A stretch of 64,000 nucleotides of DNA, taken from contig CM073321.1 in NCBI GenBank assembly GCA_037043015.1, positions 39,700,420-39,764,419 of the forward strand. Direction: 5' to 3'. Under the pieces are notes generated by a model. It had not been told where the DNA came from. It ran no database searches and saw only the letters and a list, made by a program, of their open reading frames with translations. Shown here in pieces: positions 20,515 through 31,120 of the stretch. The first letter of the stretch is position 1; each line of letters starts with the position of its first letter. The position numbers and the translations under genes were made by a program. This stretch comes from Bryum argenteum. Its lineage: Eukaryota; Streptophyta; Bryopsida; Bryales; Bryaceae.

Positions 20515-23500
20515 TTTGTGTAAAGTAGGACGGATTTGCCAATCCGTACTCTGTCCCCGTACGGCTAGGACGTGCTGTAAGAGGACGGATTAGGAGTTAT
20601 GATGGTAGGTGAAGGACGGAGTGGCGAAGAATTTAATAATGGCGAGAAATCTAGAAGGCGACTCCGTACGGGGAGGACAATGATGGCGGCGGACCATGTC
20701 ATAATGGTCGGACTTAACTCCGGCCCCCTCGATATAAGGCAACCCGTCCGCCCTTGTCGTCACCTGCCTCCTCGTTTTCTGCGCCCCTTGTCGTCTTGCG
20801 CTCCTGCCCTCCGTCTTCCTGCTTTCCGTCCTTAGCTGCGATCCGGCCCACTGGCCGATCTCAGCCCGGCGACTCTCTATTTCCTTGCGCACTTCTTTCC
20901 GATGGCAGGAACGGCGTCCACTTCCTCTCAGGAGCAAGAGGAGCTGAAGATTTCCATCAAGCTCGTGTCGCCGTGTATTCCGATCGAGGAGAATGAGAAG
21001 AAGTCCTTGACGGAAGACCTCGAGAGGATGGGGTTAGCCGCCTCTTTGGATACGCCCAGGGTTTTTGCGCGACGCGGAGATGGTGCGCGAGATCAAGGTC
21101 GGCGCGCCAAACCGATTCGAGGGGACGGTTAGAGGGAAGCCGGCTTCGGACGGCCGAGCCTTTGGGAGAGCTGTTTAAGGCCTCGACCGTAAACAACGGA
21201 GTAGGGTTGTGCGGCCGGAAACACAAGTGGGCGAAGAAGGCGTTCCACGGGATCCGCACAAGAACAATGGCTACTCGATCGAGGATTGCAGGAATCGAGG
21301 AGCGCGCCGTCATCAAGTTCTTGGCGCCGATTATTCACGGAGAGAAGCCGCACCGGATCACCGTGACGGCCTGGCCAACACCGTCCTGGGCTCCTTGCGC
21401 GCGAACGGGAGACGGATCGGGGATGATCATCCGCGACTTGGTCGCCCGCTTGCGGAGAACGTAGGTAAAACCCGTCCTAGCCCTATTACTTTCCTTTTCT
21501 TTACCACCGCATGTACAAGAAGGAGGAGGTGTCTTGACGGAGGAGGAGGAGTCGAACTATGAGATCGCTACTGTCGCCGCAAAACAACGGCGTGTTCGAG
21601 TCGGAGGAGAGTACGGATAGCAAGGCCGTGTACTCGGAAGAGGAGGAGGACGAGGTCGGATCAAACGAAGGGGACGTTCCACCCGACGCACCAGAGGAGC
21701 CGGCTCCGGACGCAACCCCACCGCGGACGCGTCCAGAGGTAATCATCCTTCCGTCCCCGTCCCCTCCCACGAACCCGACCGAGGTCGGACTCAGACTGAG
21801 GGAGGACAGCCTTCGAGGCCGGTGGATGAAGGGGAAGTTACGGCCGATTGGGAGAACCCCATGAATCCGAACGACCCCCGACTCCCCACCTAACTAATCC
21901 GTCCGCCAATCACCCGGATCCCATGAGGCGAGCATGGCACCACTTCACGGAAGCCAGGTGCCAGTACTTCTTCTACCAAGGACTGCTGGCGAAGCTATGC
22001 CAAGAATTTGGAGTAAAGACGTTGCTGGAGGTCAAGGCGAAGTGGGAATCCAAGCCGGACGCGGAGCAGTTTCGACAAATGGAGAAGCAAGTGACCAAGC
22101 TGATTCTGGAGAATAGACGTCTTCGCGAGACGGTCGGAGAAGGGAGGAGGAACTCCCGGTCGGAAGGCGAGGCCGTAATCACGGCAAACGAGCGGTCGTA
22201 AAGCTCGTGGAAATCTGCGAGGTTCCGGCCGAGGTGTCTTGCAGAGGGCGAACCTGTTCGAGGCCGGAATCACGGAGTCGGAGGTTTTCAAGGCGGAGAC
22301 ATTCAAGAAATTCCTCTTGGCAAACAAGACGTACGCCACGAAAGTAGAGAAGAGCAACGCCGAGGTCAAGGTGCCGCTCGACGCCGCCGGGGGAGCGAGA
22401 TGAAGGAGGTAGTGATGCCGGCCTTCACTTCTACTCCGGCCAAGACTCCGCGGCCGGATACAACGAGGACGGATCTTCGGGCCCTCGGTCCGACCGACAC
22501 GAAGGGCAAGAAGGCGAAGGTGAAGACGGAGTCGGATGCACCCGCCTTGCCAGACTCGCCCGGCCAAGAACACGCGCACCGCGAAGAGGAAGCTCACGGC
22601 CGAGGAATACGAGAAGTCCCCCGGGGCGCAGAAGCTTCACGACATCGGCCTCGAGCATTCTGAAGAGGAAGAGTTGAAGAGCGGGGACGAGACTAACTCC
22701 AGCGAGGACGAGTACGTGATCACCGACACGGGCAAGAGAGTGAAGGCAGGACGTATCGCGACGACGCCATCAAGCGGCGAAACACGGAGTTAGTTCGCGA
22801 AGGAAGAGGTAGGACGTCTTAGAGGACGGCTGTCATAGGACGGCCAGGGTTAGGAGGCCGGATTGGTATCCGTCCTAGGTCAGTATAGTGTTTTCTTTTT
22901 GGGGAATGCGTGCCGCTTTTTGAGGAGTAGGCCTGATAGGCCGGCGCCGCAATCCGATTAGGGATCTAAGTCGTTGACTTAGAAGTACTTATAGGTGGGA
23001 GTTTTGTCCACCAAAACATTCCTTGCTTGAGTGTTAATCGAACCTTCTTATGCGCATATTCGGTGTGATCATTTCCTTGTCTCCTTTTCAGTTGAGTGCT
23101 TGGAAAGCCGGATCTACTTTGTGTGTTGTGAGTTGGGAGTGAGGAATCCGGATTCTTTGTTAGATCGTTTCTGTGGAGTTGAAGCCGGGTTGGGCGTATT
23201 CTTGAGTGCCTTGTGTCTTGAACTGGTCTAGGTGTCTGAGAGAGGGAAACTGCTGTGGTAAACACTTACGGTCTGGGAGGTTCTAGGAGTATAGTGTGTG
23301 AGGACGGATTCCAATCCGGCCTCCAGCTGACACAGACTTGGGTTCCTCTGTAGTCTCAGAGGACGGATTAAGAGCAGTACGTGACCAGAATACGTGTAGA
23401 CGTCTTCTAGCCGGATTCAGAGCTCTTGGAGTCTGTCATTGTAGTAAGGGTGATAGGGTAACCAGGACGGCCTGCGTGACCTGCTAGTTCGGACGGATAG
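20515..23500. repeat. GGACGGATT / AATCCGTCC palindrome family
   Basis: ACGGATTTGCCAATCCGT (20530-20547), CGTACGG pairs near 20557 and 20666, GGATTGGTATCC (22860-22871), GGACGGATTCCAATCCGG (23302-23319), and many single GGACGG words up to 23.5 kb form a fourth motif family confined to this stretch. They flank rather than fill the coding-like remnant inside. No terminal repeats were identified. Confidence 0.65.
20902..22793 (+). pseudogene. Charged gag-like or hypothetical polyprotein remnant
   Basis: GC-rich coding-like sequence starts MAGTASTSSQEQEELKISI and continues in shifting frames: GRKHKWAKKAFHGIRTRT, an acidic block (YSEEEEDEVGSNEGD), a helical segment with WHHFTEARCQYFFYQGLLA and KQVTKLILENRRLRETV (coiled-coil-like), then VFKAETFKKFLLANKTYA, and a Lys/Glu-rich end (KRKLTAEEYEKSPGAQKLH, then ITDTGKRVKAGRIATT). 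Several indels separate the pieces. The helical core with charged ends would suit a retroelement Gag, but there is no zinc knuckle, protease or reverse transcriptase, so this is only a suggestion. It is much richer in GC than the flanks. Confidence 0.35.
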
Positions 23501-24009
23501 GACGGATTAGTTGTGAGGACGTAATGTGTGCCTTAGTGTGTGTGTGTGGTTGAGTAGAGTCTAAGTGTGGAAGTTTCCGCCACGATAAACATAAGGGAAA
23601 GAGTCTTTGTGCATCCCCTCTTGCAAAGGGATACCCTTGCCCAGCAAGGCTAAAACATAAGTTGGGACTAGAAACGTTTGTGGGTTTGGTTGTTTTAGCA
23701 CTACTTGTCTTGGTCACTTCACAGAATCCCTGGAACGATACACGAGTCACCTGAACACGGGGTTTACACCAATAAACGTGTAAGGGAAGATAAAGTGAAT
23801 ACATGGCATCCGACACTTTTGGACTCTCCAAAACATGATCCTGAACAAAATAAAACAACAACATTTCTTATAAGTGAACGAGCTAACAGTTTTATACAAG
23901 CAATAGGTAGCATATGAGTCAAATGACTAAGAATTGTCTAACGTACTAGAGTGTATAGCAGTAGATCCACAAATAGTTAGTCGTTTTTGCAAACACTCAA
24001 CTGAAAGCA
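23500..24009. other. Spacer, no supported gene
   Basis: Transition from the GGACGG region to set A. There is a short GT run near 23536-23550 and no convincing reading frame. Confidence 0.4.
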
Positions 24010-24321
24010 TTAAATGCACACTGTAGTACAAACCTTCACGAAAGCTTCTTCAGAAATATCCAAGTCAATGTCGTATAACATACGCTTCGTAGGCGTAAAT
24101 GTATTTTGAAGAGGAGAACCATTTTGATTAATTGTTGGAGGTGACACAGGGGAGGCGGGTTGCAACACCTTTGGAGGTGATGACTTAGTGACAGGGCTGT
24201 TAACTACTCCATCTTCTACCGCCATTGTCGAGAAATCCATAGTAGATTGCGCCGTTTCAGCAGACTGCAATATTTGTCCTCTACTCCGAAGTGAAGGCCC
24301 GAAATCCGCAGCATTCATCAA
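24010..24321 (-). CDS. C-terminal exon of set A, Ser/Pro-rich
   Basis: About 100 codons, Ser/Thr/Pro-rich in the middle (KSSPPKVLQPASPVSPPT), ending in DIDLDISEEAFVKV before a stop. It lies downstream of the HAD-like domain on the same strand and is probably the last exon of the A gene or transcription unit. No domain is recognised. Set C has a comparable low-complexity tail at 5.2-5.6 kb. Confidence 0.35.
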   Translation of the reverse strand: MMNAADFGPSLRSRGQILQSAETAQSTMDFSTMAVEDGVVNSPVTKSSPPKVLQPASPVSPPTINQNGSPLQNTFTPTKRMLYDIDLDISEEAFVKVCTTVCI

Positions 24322-24659
24322 AGAATCCAGAGAAGCACGACAATCACCTTGCGTAATCTATTTTAACAATATTTCAAACGAATCATCAATTATCCAGAGT
24401 ACATAAAGTTCATGCAAGAGATGCTTGTCTTAAGAAAAAACTAAAGATCACATTGTCTTCATATTCACAAAATGAAGATTCACAAACATATGAAAAGTCC
24501 TACAAATCTACTACAAGAGCTTCACAATCTAAAAATTTTAAGATCTGTATATAGAAAAATTATTTCGTTAAGGCCTTTTGTATTTCAATATACAGATCTA
24601 ATGATGCACGATCATCATATAACTTGGCACGTCCAAATTCAAACGATGCCCGAAACTTG

Positions 24660-25345
24660 CTAAAGGGTCCGTCAAACTCATGGAGCTCTAACAAATACGG
24701 CAAAACCTGATCTAACAAAATAGAATCCTCGTGTGCCCTATTGTCCTTGTGAGACCAAGATGGTAGTAAAAGAACATTTTCCAGCTAATGAAGCACGTGC
24801 TTCACTGGACTATCATTTGTGATTAGCGTATTAGCCTCTGTATAAAAACCATCAAAGCTATTGAAGAGATGAGGTGACAAGGTCTTAAGGAAGATAGAGT
24901 TCTGAGTTCCCGGTTCCTTCATGAACAAAGGTCGGCTCCCACCAGATTTCAAGGGAATCATGTCACAGTCCTCTGCACTAAGAATTTTTAGTGGCCTTAT
25001 AGGGTTTATAGGGCCAAAGAGAAAATCACAAATGACTTCTGTGGTTTCTGTCATCATCGAACTCCAAACCGTGATGGTAGCGAACAATGCCACCCGAGAG
25101 AGGAAGTCCTTACTGTTGGGCCTCACCCATACAAGCTTCTTCCCCACCTCGGTTGGCAACGTGGCCGAGTGAATACGGAAGTCACGGTTTCTGTATCCTT
25201 TAGCTTCCCAAAATGGGGTACAATTGCAGAGGATACCATTGAGGTCGAGACCAACATTTAACCAAGTACCGAAGGATTTCCTTGGAACCCAACCTATGCC
25301 TTCTCTAGAAATTAGATCATTGACCGATGCGTCGTTGACCTAAAA
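24660..25345 (-). pseudogene. NIF/FCP1-like HAD domain (set A)
   Basis: All HAD landmarks are visible. Motif I is GLDLNGILC (about 25223-25250), keeping the Asp nucleophile but with Asn at the second acidic position, as in a plant FCP1-like subgroup. RPNSKDFLSR and TITVWSSMM (motif II region) follow, then FMKEPG, and NTLITNDSPVKHVL (motif III, about 24790-24830), then LENVLLLPSWSHKDNRAHED and LPYLLELHEF. One TAG at 24785-24787 interrupts after HVLH without a frameshift. This is the only one of four HAD copies in the window with the motif I Asp seen. It follows the ParB-MTase gene on the same strand and may be its C-terminal domain. Confidence 0.65.
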
Positions 25346-25369
25346 TGAAAACGACGCACCACGACAAAA

Positions 25370-25693
25370 TTATTGGGGCGTTTTTGTCACTGGTGCAATG
25401 AATTCAAGGTCAGAATCCGTAATACATCGCAACGATGGCACGGGTGAGAGCACAGTGTGTGGAACTGAATATACCTGATTATCATAATTGCTCTCCTCTA
25501 AGTCAACTTGGACACCGATTGACCCGAGTGACTGCTGAGTGCAATCTATCTCATCACGGACAGCAACAACATTCTCTGTATGTGAGACATCATGCAATTT
25601 AAGTGTGTCCTCCACCGATGGAACCCGCCCATGGCTATAATATTCAAGCGTGACATCATCCATGACTGGAACATCGATTGCTTCGTCATCCAT
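25370..25693 (-). CDS. Acidic linker exon (set A)
   Basis: An acidic stretch of about 107 codons (MDDEAIDVPVMDDVTLEYY ... LEFIAPVTKTPQ) between the Glu/Arg-rich linker and the HAD domain. No catalytic motif is seen. An acceptor-like site precedes it. It is probably a disordered internal exon of set A. An alpha palindrome lies just upstream at about 25799-25827. Confidence 0.4.
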   Translation of the reverse strand: MDDEAIDVPVMDDVTLEYYSHGRVPSVEDTLKLHDVSHTENVVAVRDEIDCTQQSLGSIGVQVDLEESNYDNQVYSVPHTVLSPVPSLRCITDSDLEFIAPVTKTPQ

Positions 25694-25929
25694 ATAAACA
25701 TCTGGCAGTGCAATACAAATTCATGGAATCAGGAAACAACTAGATGGAGGAAATAGAATACGGGAGCCAACAAGAAGCAGATAGGAAAAAGGGCAACAGT
25801 TTAGCTCAAGTCGAGCTAAACTTTAAAATAGTAAAGGCCTGAATTATTTACAAAAAAATGTCCGAGTTTGATACAAAATTTCACATGTATATGTGTTTTT
25901 CGGCATTTACAGCTGAAATACTATACACT

Positions 25930-26777
25930 CGATCCAAAATCTAAGATGAAGGAGGACCTGTAGATTCTTCTTCCGCGTCTCCCTCAGGGTGTAATTCAGA
26001 CGTAGGAGAGGAAGGCGTAGGCGCGAAAGGCTCGGTAGTTGGAGGCGGCGAGGACGTGAGTGGTTGCAAAGTAAAAGGACCTGCATGTGTAGCACCTGCA
26101 TCACCACTCTGAGCAGTAGTGATTGCCATCGTCTATACCGAAGTTAATGCCTTCCCGGCAGTAAAACTCCGCATTATCTCCATCATCTGGGCATGGCGTT
26201 CCTGGTCCCTCTTATCGCGTTGCTGCTGCGCAATTTGTTGCTGCGCAAGGAGCTCTTTTAACTTCCTCCGGTGTGTCGTCTCCTCCTTAAACTTCCGCTG
26301 TAGTGCAGCCAATTCCGCACTCTCTTCAGCCTTGAACCTACTTGAGGGTGAGTCGTTCGACAGGGGATTACGTTTCCGCTTTGCACTCCCCCTGCCGCCT
26401 CCTCACCCAGGAGCGGTACGCGACTCCTACGGTGTCCGAGGGGTCGTGTCCAACTCCATGTCTTGCTCTTCGTCATCTTGTCTTGAACCAAGGCTGTAAG
26501 TGCTGCCTTCACCTTGAAGTTGCCTTCCGCTTGACCTAGAATCCTCCCGGCCGGAGTCGTCCGCCTCAACGTCTAGGGCCTCGTCATCCAAGGCTGCAAC
26601 AGCTTTGCGCTTGCCCTTAAAGAGCATGGCCCCGACCTCCGGAAACTTGACTTTGCCGACAAAATAGCCGTTTACGGAGAAGTCAGTGGGATCAAGAGTA
26701 AGGCCTTTGTTGTACGCTTGGTCAATGTCCTCTCTATCTTCCGCGTCAAATATGGCGTAGGCATCGAGAGACAACAT
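25930..26777 (-). CDS. Linker exons after the MTase-like region (set A)
   Basis: The exon begins at 26777 after a CTTGTAG acceptor: MLSLDAYAIFDAEDREDID, then LDPTDFSVNGYFVGKVKFPE, which aligns with set C at 9408. It continues with a Lys/Asp/Ser-rich stretch, then in other frames a Gln/Glu/Arg-rich coiled-coil-like part and a Pro/Thr-rich end near 25.95 kb. The intron start matches in sets A, C and D. The frame changes mean the full model is uncertain. It probably tethers the MTase-like and HAD-like parts. Confidence 0.45.
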
Positions 26778-27164
26778 CTACAAGAAAAACAGTGCAGCTT
26801 AGACAACGGAATTGATCTGTAGCTAAAGCGGACGTGGTTTGAGAACAAGCTTGACAGTTTAGCTCGACTCGAGCTAAACTGGAAGGGAACTGTAAGGTCC
26901 ATATGGGTATGACAGTTTAGCTCGACTCAAGCTAAATTGTATGACAGTTTAGCTCGAGTCGAGCTAAACTATAGGGAGCCCACGAGCGCAAATGGAGTAC
27001 GACAGTTTAGCTCAAGTCGAGCTGAACTGTAGGTAAGCTAACCAACCCAAGCGAGCTAAACTGTAAGAGAACTATAAGGACCATGTGCATGACAGTTTAG
27101 CTCGACTCGAGCTAAAGTGTAGGGAATCCTATGCGAGCAAATAAAGTACGACAGTTTAGCTTAC
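26778..27164. repeat. Intron of set A filled with alpha palindromes
   Basis: At least five alpha copies lie at about 26854, 26912, 26944, 27001 and 27092, plus a half copy at 27151. The donor itself (GTAAGC, 27159-27164) runs into TAAACTGT, one arm of the motif. The same intron position in set C (9409-9572) holds a decayed alpha-prime motif, and in set D (56232-56380) a beta motif. Confidence 0.85.
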
Positions 27165-28515
27165 CACGCTTCCGCAGACTGCTTTTCCGCCGGCGTAGAC
27201 AAGACTAATGTTCTCCTGCTGCTGGCAAAAAAACCGGATGACCTGCAAATAAAAATCCATTTTCAACTCGATCGGCTACATGTGATACCGAGACTCGTTG
27301 TATTTCCGCGGCTTGTCGTAAAGCGCGTACTTTGGAGCGCAATACTCGGTCTGTAACATACCCGCGAGTTTCACGTTTTCCCTGATCATGAATAGAAGAC
27401 GCACGGGCACCGAGGCTTGCTTCGCTTTTGCATTGTATCCAGCGATCCGTTCGTGCGAGGATGGATAGTACATTGATGGAATCAGCTTATAATTCGAGCC
27501 TGGGAAGTATGCAGGATTTGTCGCGAACGCCTCAACTTGTGCATAATCACTATCATCCCCGCAAATAAATAACCAACAGGGTACATCTGTGAGAGCTGGC
27601 TTGTTCTGGGACGATAAGATCGCCATGAAAATTTTAAGAATGGGTGGTCAGGCGAGGAATCAGTGGAGGTATTACTACTACCGGGAACCAATCTGAAGTC
27701 GATGATTCCGACGTTCATCTCAGGTGCAGGTTCCGGCCATTGTTTTCAGGCCAATCTCTTAGCCTCTGTGGTGTTTTGCGCTCAAAGGAACGTAATATAA
27801 GACTACCAACAGGGCCAATATACTTCTCGCGCTTTTCCAGAAACACCTCGAAGAACCTCTTTGGGTAGGGAGAGAGATCCTCGCAGCTGGTAATCTTGTG
27901 CTGGGTTTGCCTCTGATCTGCGTAGTACTTATCAGGAATACCCTATTCCAAAAGTGCGCGCTTCGAGGCCTTTGTGACGTAGTAGTCTCTCTTGAACTTC
28001 TTCCACGCATCCACGTCGAACTCATTGTTCTTGAAGATTCCGAGTTGGGGTCTGATCTTGTGGATTTGAAGCTGGGCGGTCGCCTTCCGCTTCAACCGTT
28101 CAACGTACTCCTTCACGGAGTAGCAATCTTCAAGAAGGGTTGCTGGTTGTTTGAGGGTAACCTTCGGGTACTCCAGTTCCCGCAACGGACCTGACTTATT
28201 GAGCATATGTGTACAGAGTTTCCTATGGTCCGACTCTGAAAGGTTACCAAGGTTCTTAAAAAATTCCCTCGACAGGGTTTGGTCGTTATTTGGTTTGAAC
28301 CCCGGCTTGTCACACAGCTACCTCAAGGAGTAGGGGTCGATAAGGGTCCCCTGCGCGACACTTCCAATCAACTCTGCCCATAGGTTCCAGAGATCATCAG
28401 GGAAGGTGATGATCTTTAGCTCATTCGTTAGGGACAAGACCTTGTTCTTCACCTCTACTTGGGCCTTGGCAACACTAATCATGGCTAACCTATGTCGAAT
28501 AGAGTCAACGAATTT
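27165..28515 (-). pseudogene. Methyltransferase-like region of ParB-MTase gene (set A)
   Basis: The exon starts at 28515 (KFVDSIRHRLAMI) at an intron position shared with B and D. Conserved blocks are IITFPDDLWNLW, GTLIDPYSL, NVGIIDFRLVPGSS, VPCWLFICGDDSD, YCAPKYALYDKPRK and, after a short intron (27243-27288), VIRFFCQQQENISLVYAGG. Block order and predicted strands resemble beta-class DNA methyltransferases, but the DPPY motif is replaced by DFRLVP, so catalysis is doubtful. In-frame TAG codons lie at 28318 and 27943, and two small frameshifts at about 27.72 and 27.63 kb. A different Rossmann-like fold is the main alternative. Confidence 0.5.
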
Positions 28516-28856
28516 CTGCAATGCCACAAGTAATGTAAGATTTTAGAGTATAAGAGAGCGGTCACTTTAGCTCGAGTCGAGCTAAAGTGTGCATCCAAAA
28601 TTAAGAAGCAGTTGTTTTCAAGTGTCGGGGTTCATTAAGCAGCAGCGACAGTTTAGCTTTAGTCGAGCTAAAGTGACTTCAGTTTAGCTTGAGTCGAGCT
28701 AAACTGCGAGCACCAGGGATAGAAGCAATCAAGAATTTAAAGTTGAGCTTGTTGAAACTGCAGTCACAGTTTAGCTCGAGTCGAGCTAAAGTGCGACGGG
28801 AAATTATTTGCAATTAAAGAAGATAGAGATGCGGTGCGACATGAGGTAATACTTAC
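28516..28856. repeat. Conserved-position intron with four alpha palindromes (set A)
   Basis: The donor is GTAAGT at 28851-28856 and the acceptor is GCAG at 28516. Copies lie at 28563-28589 (arms CACTTTAGCTCGA and mirror), about 28648-28676, 28680-28706 and 28768-28794. The B and D genes have an intron at the same codon and phase, also filled with palindromes. Confidence 0.9.
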
Positions 28857-30288
28857 GTCAAAATTTTCAAATAGTAACACAACTCGCTTTGCTTGAACTC
28901 GTTTGTCCGCCACCCCACCTGCTGCATGTCTGTTTGCGGGGCGCTCGTAGTTCTCCCACACGGTGCGGGCGGCAAGGATATTCGATGCCCATGTCGGCTT
29001 AAACGGAGTGAAATGGTTCACTCTGTTATAGAACGCCGATATTTTGCGGAGCTTGGCTTCATCCTTCGTCTAAACTACAAAAGCAGACCACACCCGGAAG
29101 TCCTTACGAATTGTTTCTGGGACTTTGGACTCAAGCATTTGCTTTGATGCGGAAACACAATGTTGGCCGTTGATTATCCAAAACTTGCAGTTCTGCATAT
29201 CTTCAAGGCCGTTCGGCTTCACATCCAATTTTGGCATCACGCAGAGCGTTTGCTTCTGCGACCTATCGGGCATATTGATGAGAAAATTCATCAAGTCCGT
29301 CTTGCCCCTCTTCTCGAATGCCCGAATCGTCCGTTGGGGAGGGGACTCGATCATCTTCATTGTGTCGATCTCCATCTTCATGCAAGGTTTAGGAAAGACG
29401 AAACAGTCGTGACAGTCTGTGAAGAACTTCTGATAGATGAGGTTGACGTTCTCGAAGTCACCTTCCTCCACGGTATTAACGTTCTTTGGAATGCATTGAA
29501 TAGCAGCGTTCAAAGCCGTTAAAGCATCCTTTTCGGGGATGAGCATGCTCTTTTTCTTCTTCGCCTCGGCCGACTTCTTCAAGGGAGCTTCTCTCCTCTT
29601 TACAGGCGAGTCAGAAGTCGTGGTGGTTGTAGGGGCAGGCCTTGTAGCACGTTGCGGGCGTGATGGGGTCCTGCTCTGTACGCCGCTCCCCGTTGCAGTC
29701 AGCCCAGATCCTTCCAGTGGAGCTTTTCCTTTGAGGTGTATAGTCTTTGCCATAATGTCAGTGTGTGTTAGAGCCGAGACTACAGATCGAAGTTTGATCG
29801 CGAGCTGCTTGGCCTTGAGATCTCCCCCCTGTTTGGTTTGCCATGCTTTAGTAAGCATATCATGTTTCAATGTTGTTTTGATTTCATCGAAACTGGACGC
29901 ATCTAAACTCTCCACTAACTGCCCCAAGTCGAAACGAGTCTGCTTGATATCGATCAGTATGGTGTAGTTGTAAGTTTGCTCCTTGTCCTTCTCCTTGAAG
30001 GTTGTTAATGTAGCTATGACTTCCTTATCTGTTTCGTGGTCGAAGTCAGTGAGCTTGGAGTCAATGTCAACGCACATGGGGTCTTCTACATCTCCTTTGT
30101 ATGTCACAACAAGGGTGAGGAATGCTGTGTATGGGATCCATCTCGCAGACCACGAAAGCACTTTTGCTGGGTCCTTGAATTCCCAGCAGTCCAACTGCTT
30201 TGTATCGTCGCCATCGTCTTCGTCAGCGTCCAGCGGCCTAAGTTTGAAGAAGTGCTGGAGCTCCTCTTGAACTCGTGCCTTCTCTTGA
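28857..30288 (-). pseudogene. ParB/Srx-like N-terminal half (set A)
   Basis: The exon begins after a CACAG acceptor. The first about 170 residues are mixed alpha/beta (DCWEFKDPAKVLSW; TYNYTILIDIKQTRFDLG), followed by a Pro/Thr/Lys-rich basic linker (KKSAEAKKKKSM). The C-terminal third holds ESPPQRTIRAFEKRGK, QTLCVMPKLDV and CKFWIINGQHCVSASKQML (about 29130-29187). That last block fits the G-x-H core of ParB/sulfiredoxin-fold domains, with VWSAFVV after it and FKPTWASNILAARTVWENY near the end. One TAG (29070-29072) falls where B has Trp. ParB-MTase fusions are well known in phages and bacteria. In eukaryotes this pairing is unusual. Confidence 0.6.
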
Positions 30289-30365
30289 CTGTGAATGTAA
30301 AGGTTGTGTTAGTTGATAGTAACGCTTTGGATGTACATGAAGCGTAATTTATACATCCTAGTACT

Positions 30366-31120
30366 ACTTGTGGTTTAGCTCGAGTCGAGCTAAACAACAG
30401 ACTAGCGGCTAATGAGCAAGCTAAATGGAAATTACAGTTTAGTTCGACTCGCTAAAGACTTGGGTCAACAACAGTTTAGCTCGAGTCGAGCTAAACTGTA
30501 AAGACTTGTGTCTACTACAGTTTAGCTCGACTCGAGCTAAACTGTAGTTGGCACATATTGTTGTCTCTACAATTTAGCTCGACTCGAGCTAAATTGTAGT
30601 TGACACCTACAGTACCCTCTAAGATTTGACGTTGTTTCAGTATAGCCTTAACCCTAAACCTTGAACCGCGTCGTAATTAGAAATTCGTTGATAGCTTGGG
30701 CAGCAATTTAGACAAAAATGAATGTCACAACTATCGTCACCTCTACAGTTTAGCTCGAGTCGAGCTAAACTGTAGACGCATGTGCCAACTACAGTTTAGC
30801 TCGACTCGAGTTACAGTGCTTAGACATCCGCCAGCTACAGTTTAGCTCGACTCGAGCTAAACTGCAAAGACATGTGTCATCTACAGTTTAGCTCAACTCG
30901 AGCTAAACTGCAGCCGCTTCTATCATGGCTTTATTTTATTTTAAGGGCAGTAATTACTTGGCTCTAGCTGAACTACGTAGAGGCATCCTTCAACTACAAT
31001 TTAGCTCGAGTCCAGCTAAATTGTAGAGACATGTATCAACTACAGTTTAGCTCGACTCGAGCTAAAGTGTAGTTGGCAGCTTACTCTACAGTTTAGCTCG
31101 ACTTGAGCTAAACTGTGGGG
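30366..31120. repeat. Alpha palindrome array upstream of set A
   Basis: About twelve copies lie 5' of the first visible A exon. Perfect 29-bp examples are at 30471-30499 (arms ACAGTTTAGCTCGA and mirror) and 30569-30597 (arms ACAATTTAGCTCGA and mirror, both arms changed). Others lie near 30370, 30435, 30518, 30746, 30792, 30838, 30882, 30997, 31040 and 31088. Many are followed by a GACATGTGTC- or TTGGCAC-type spacer, so they also form a loose tandem array. Confidence 0.95.
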
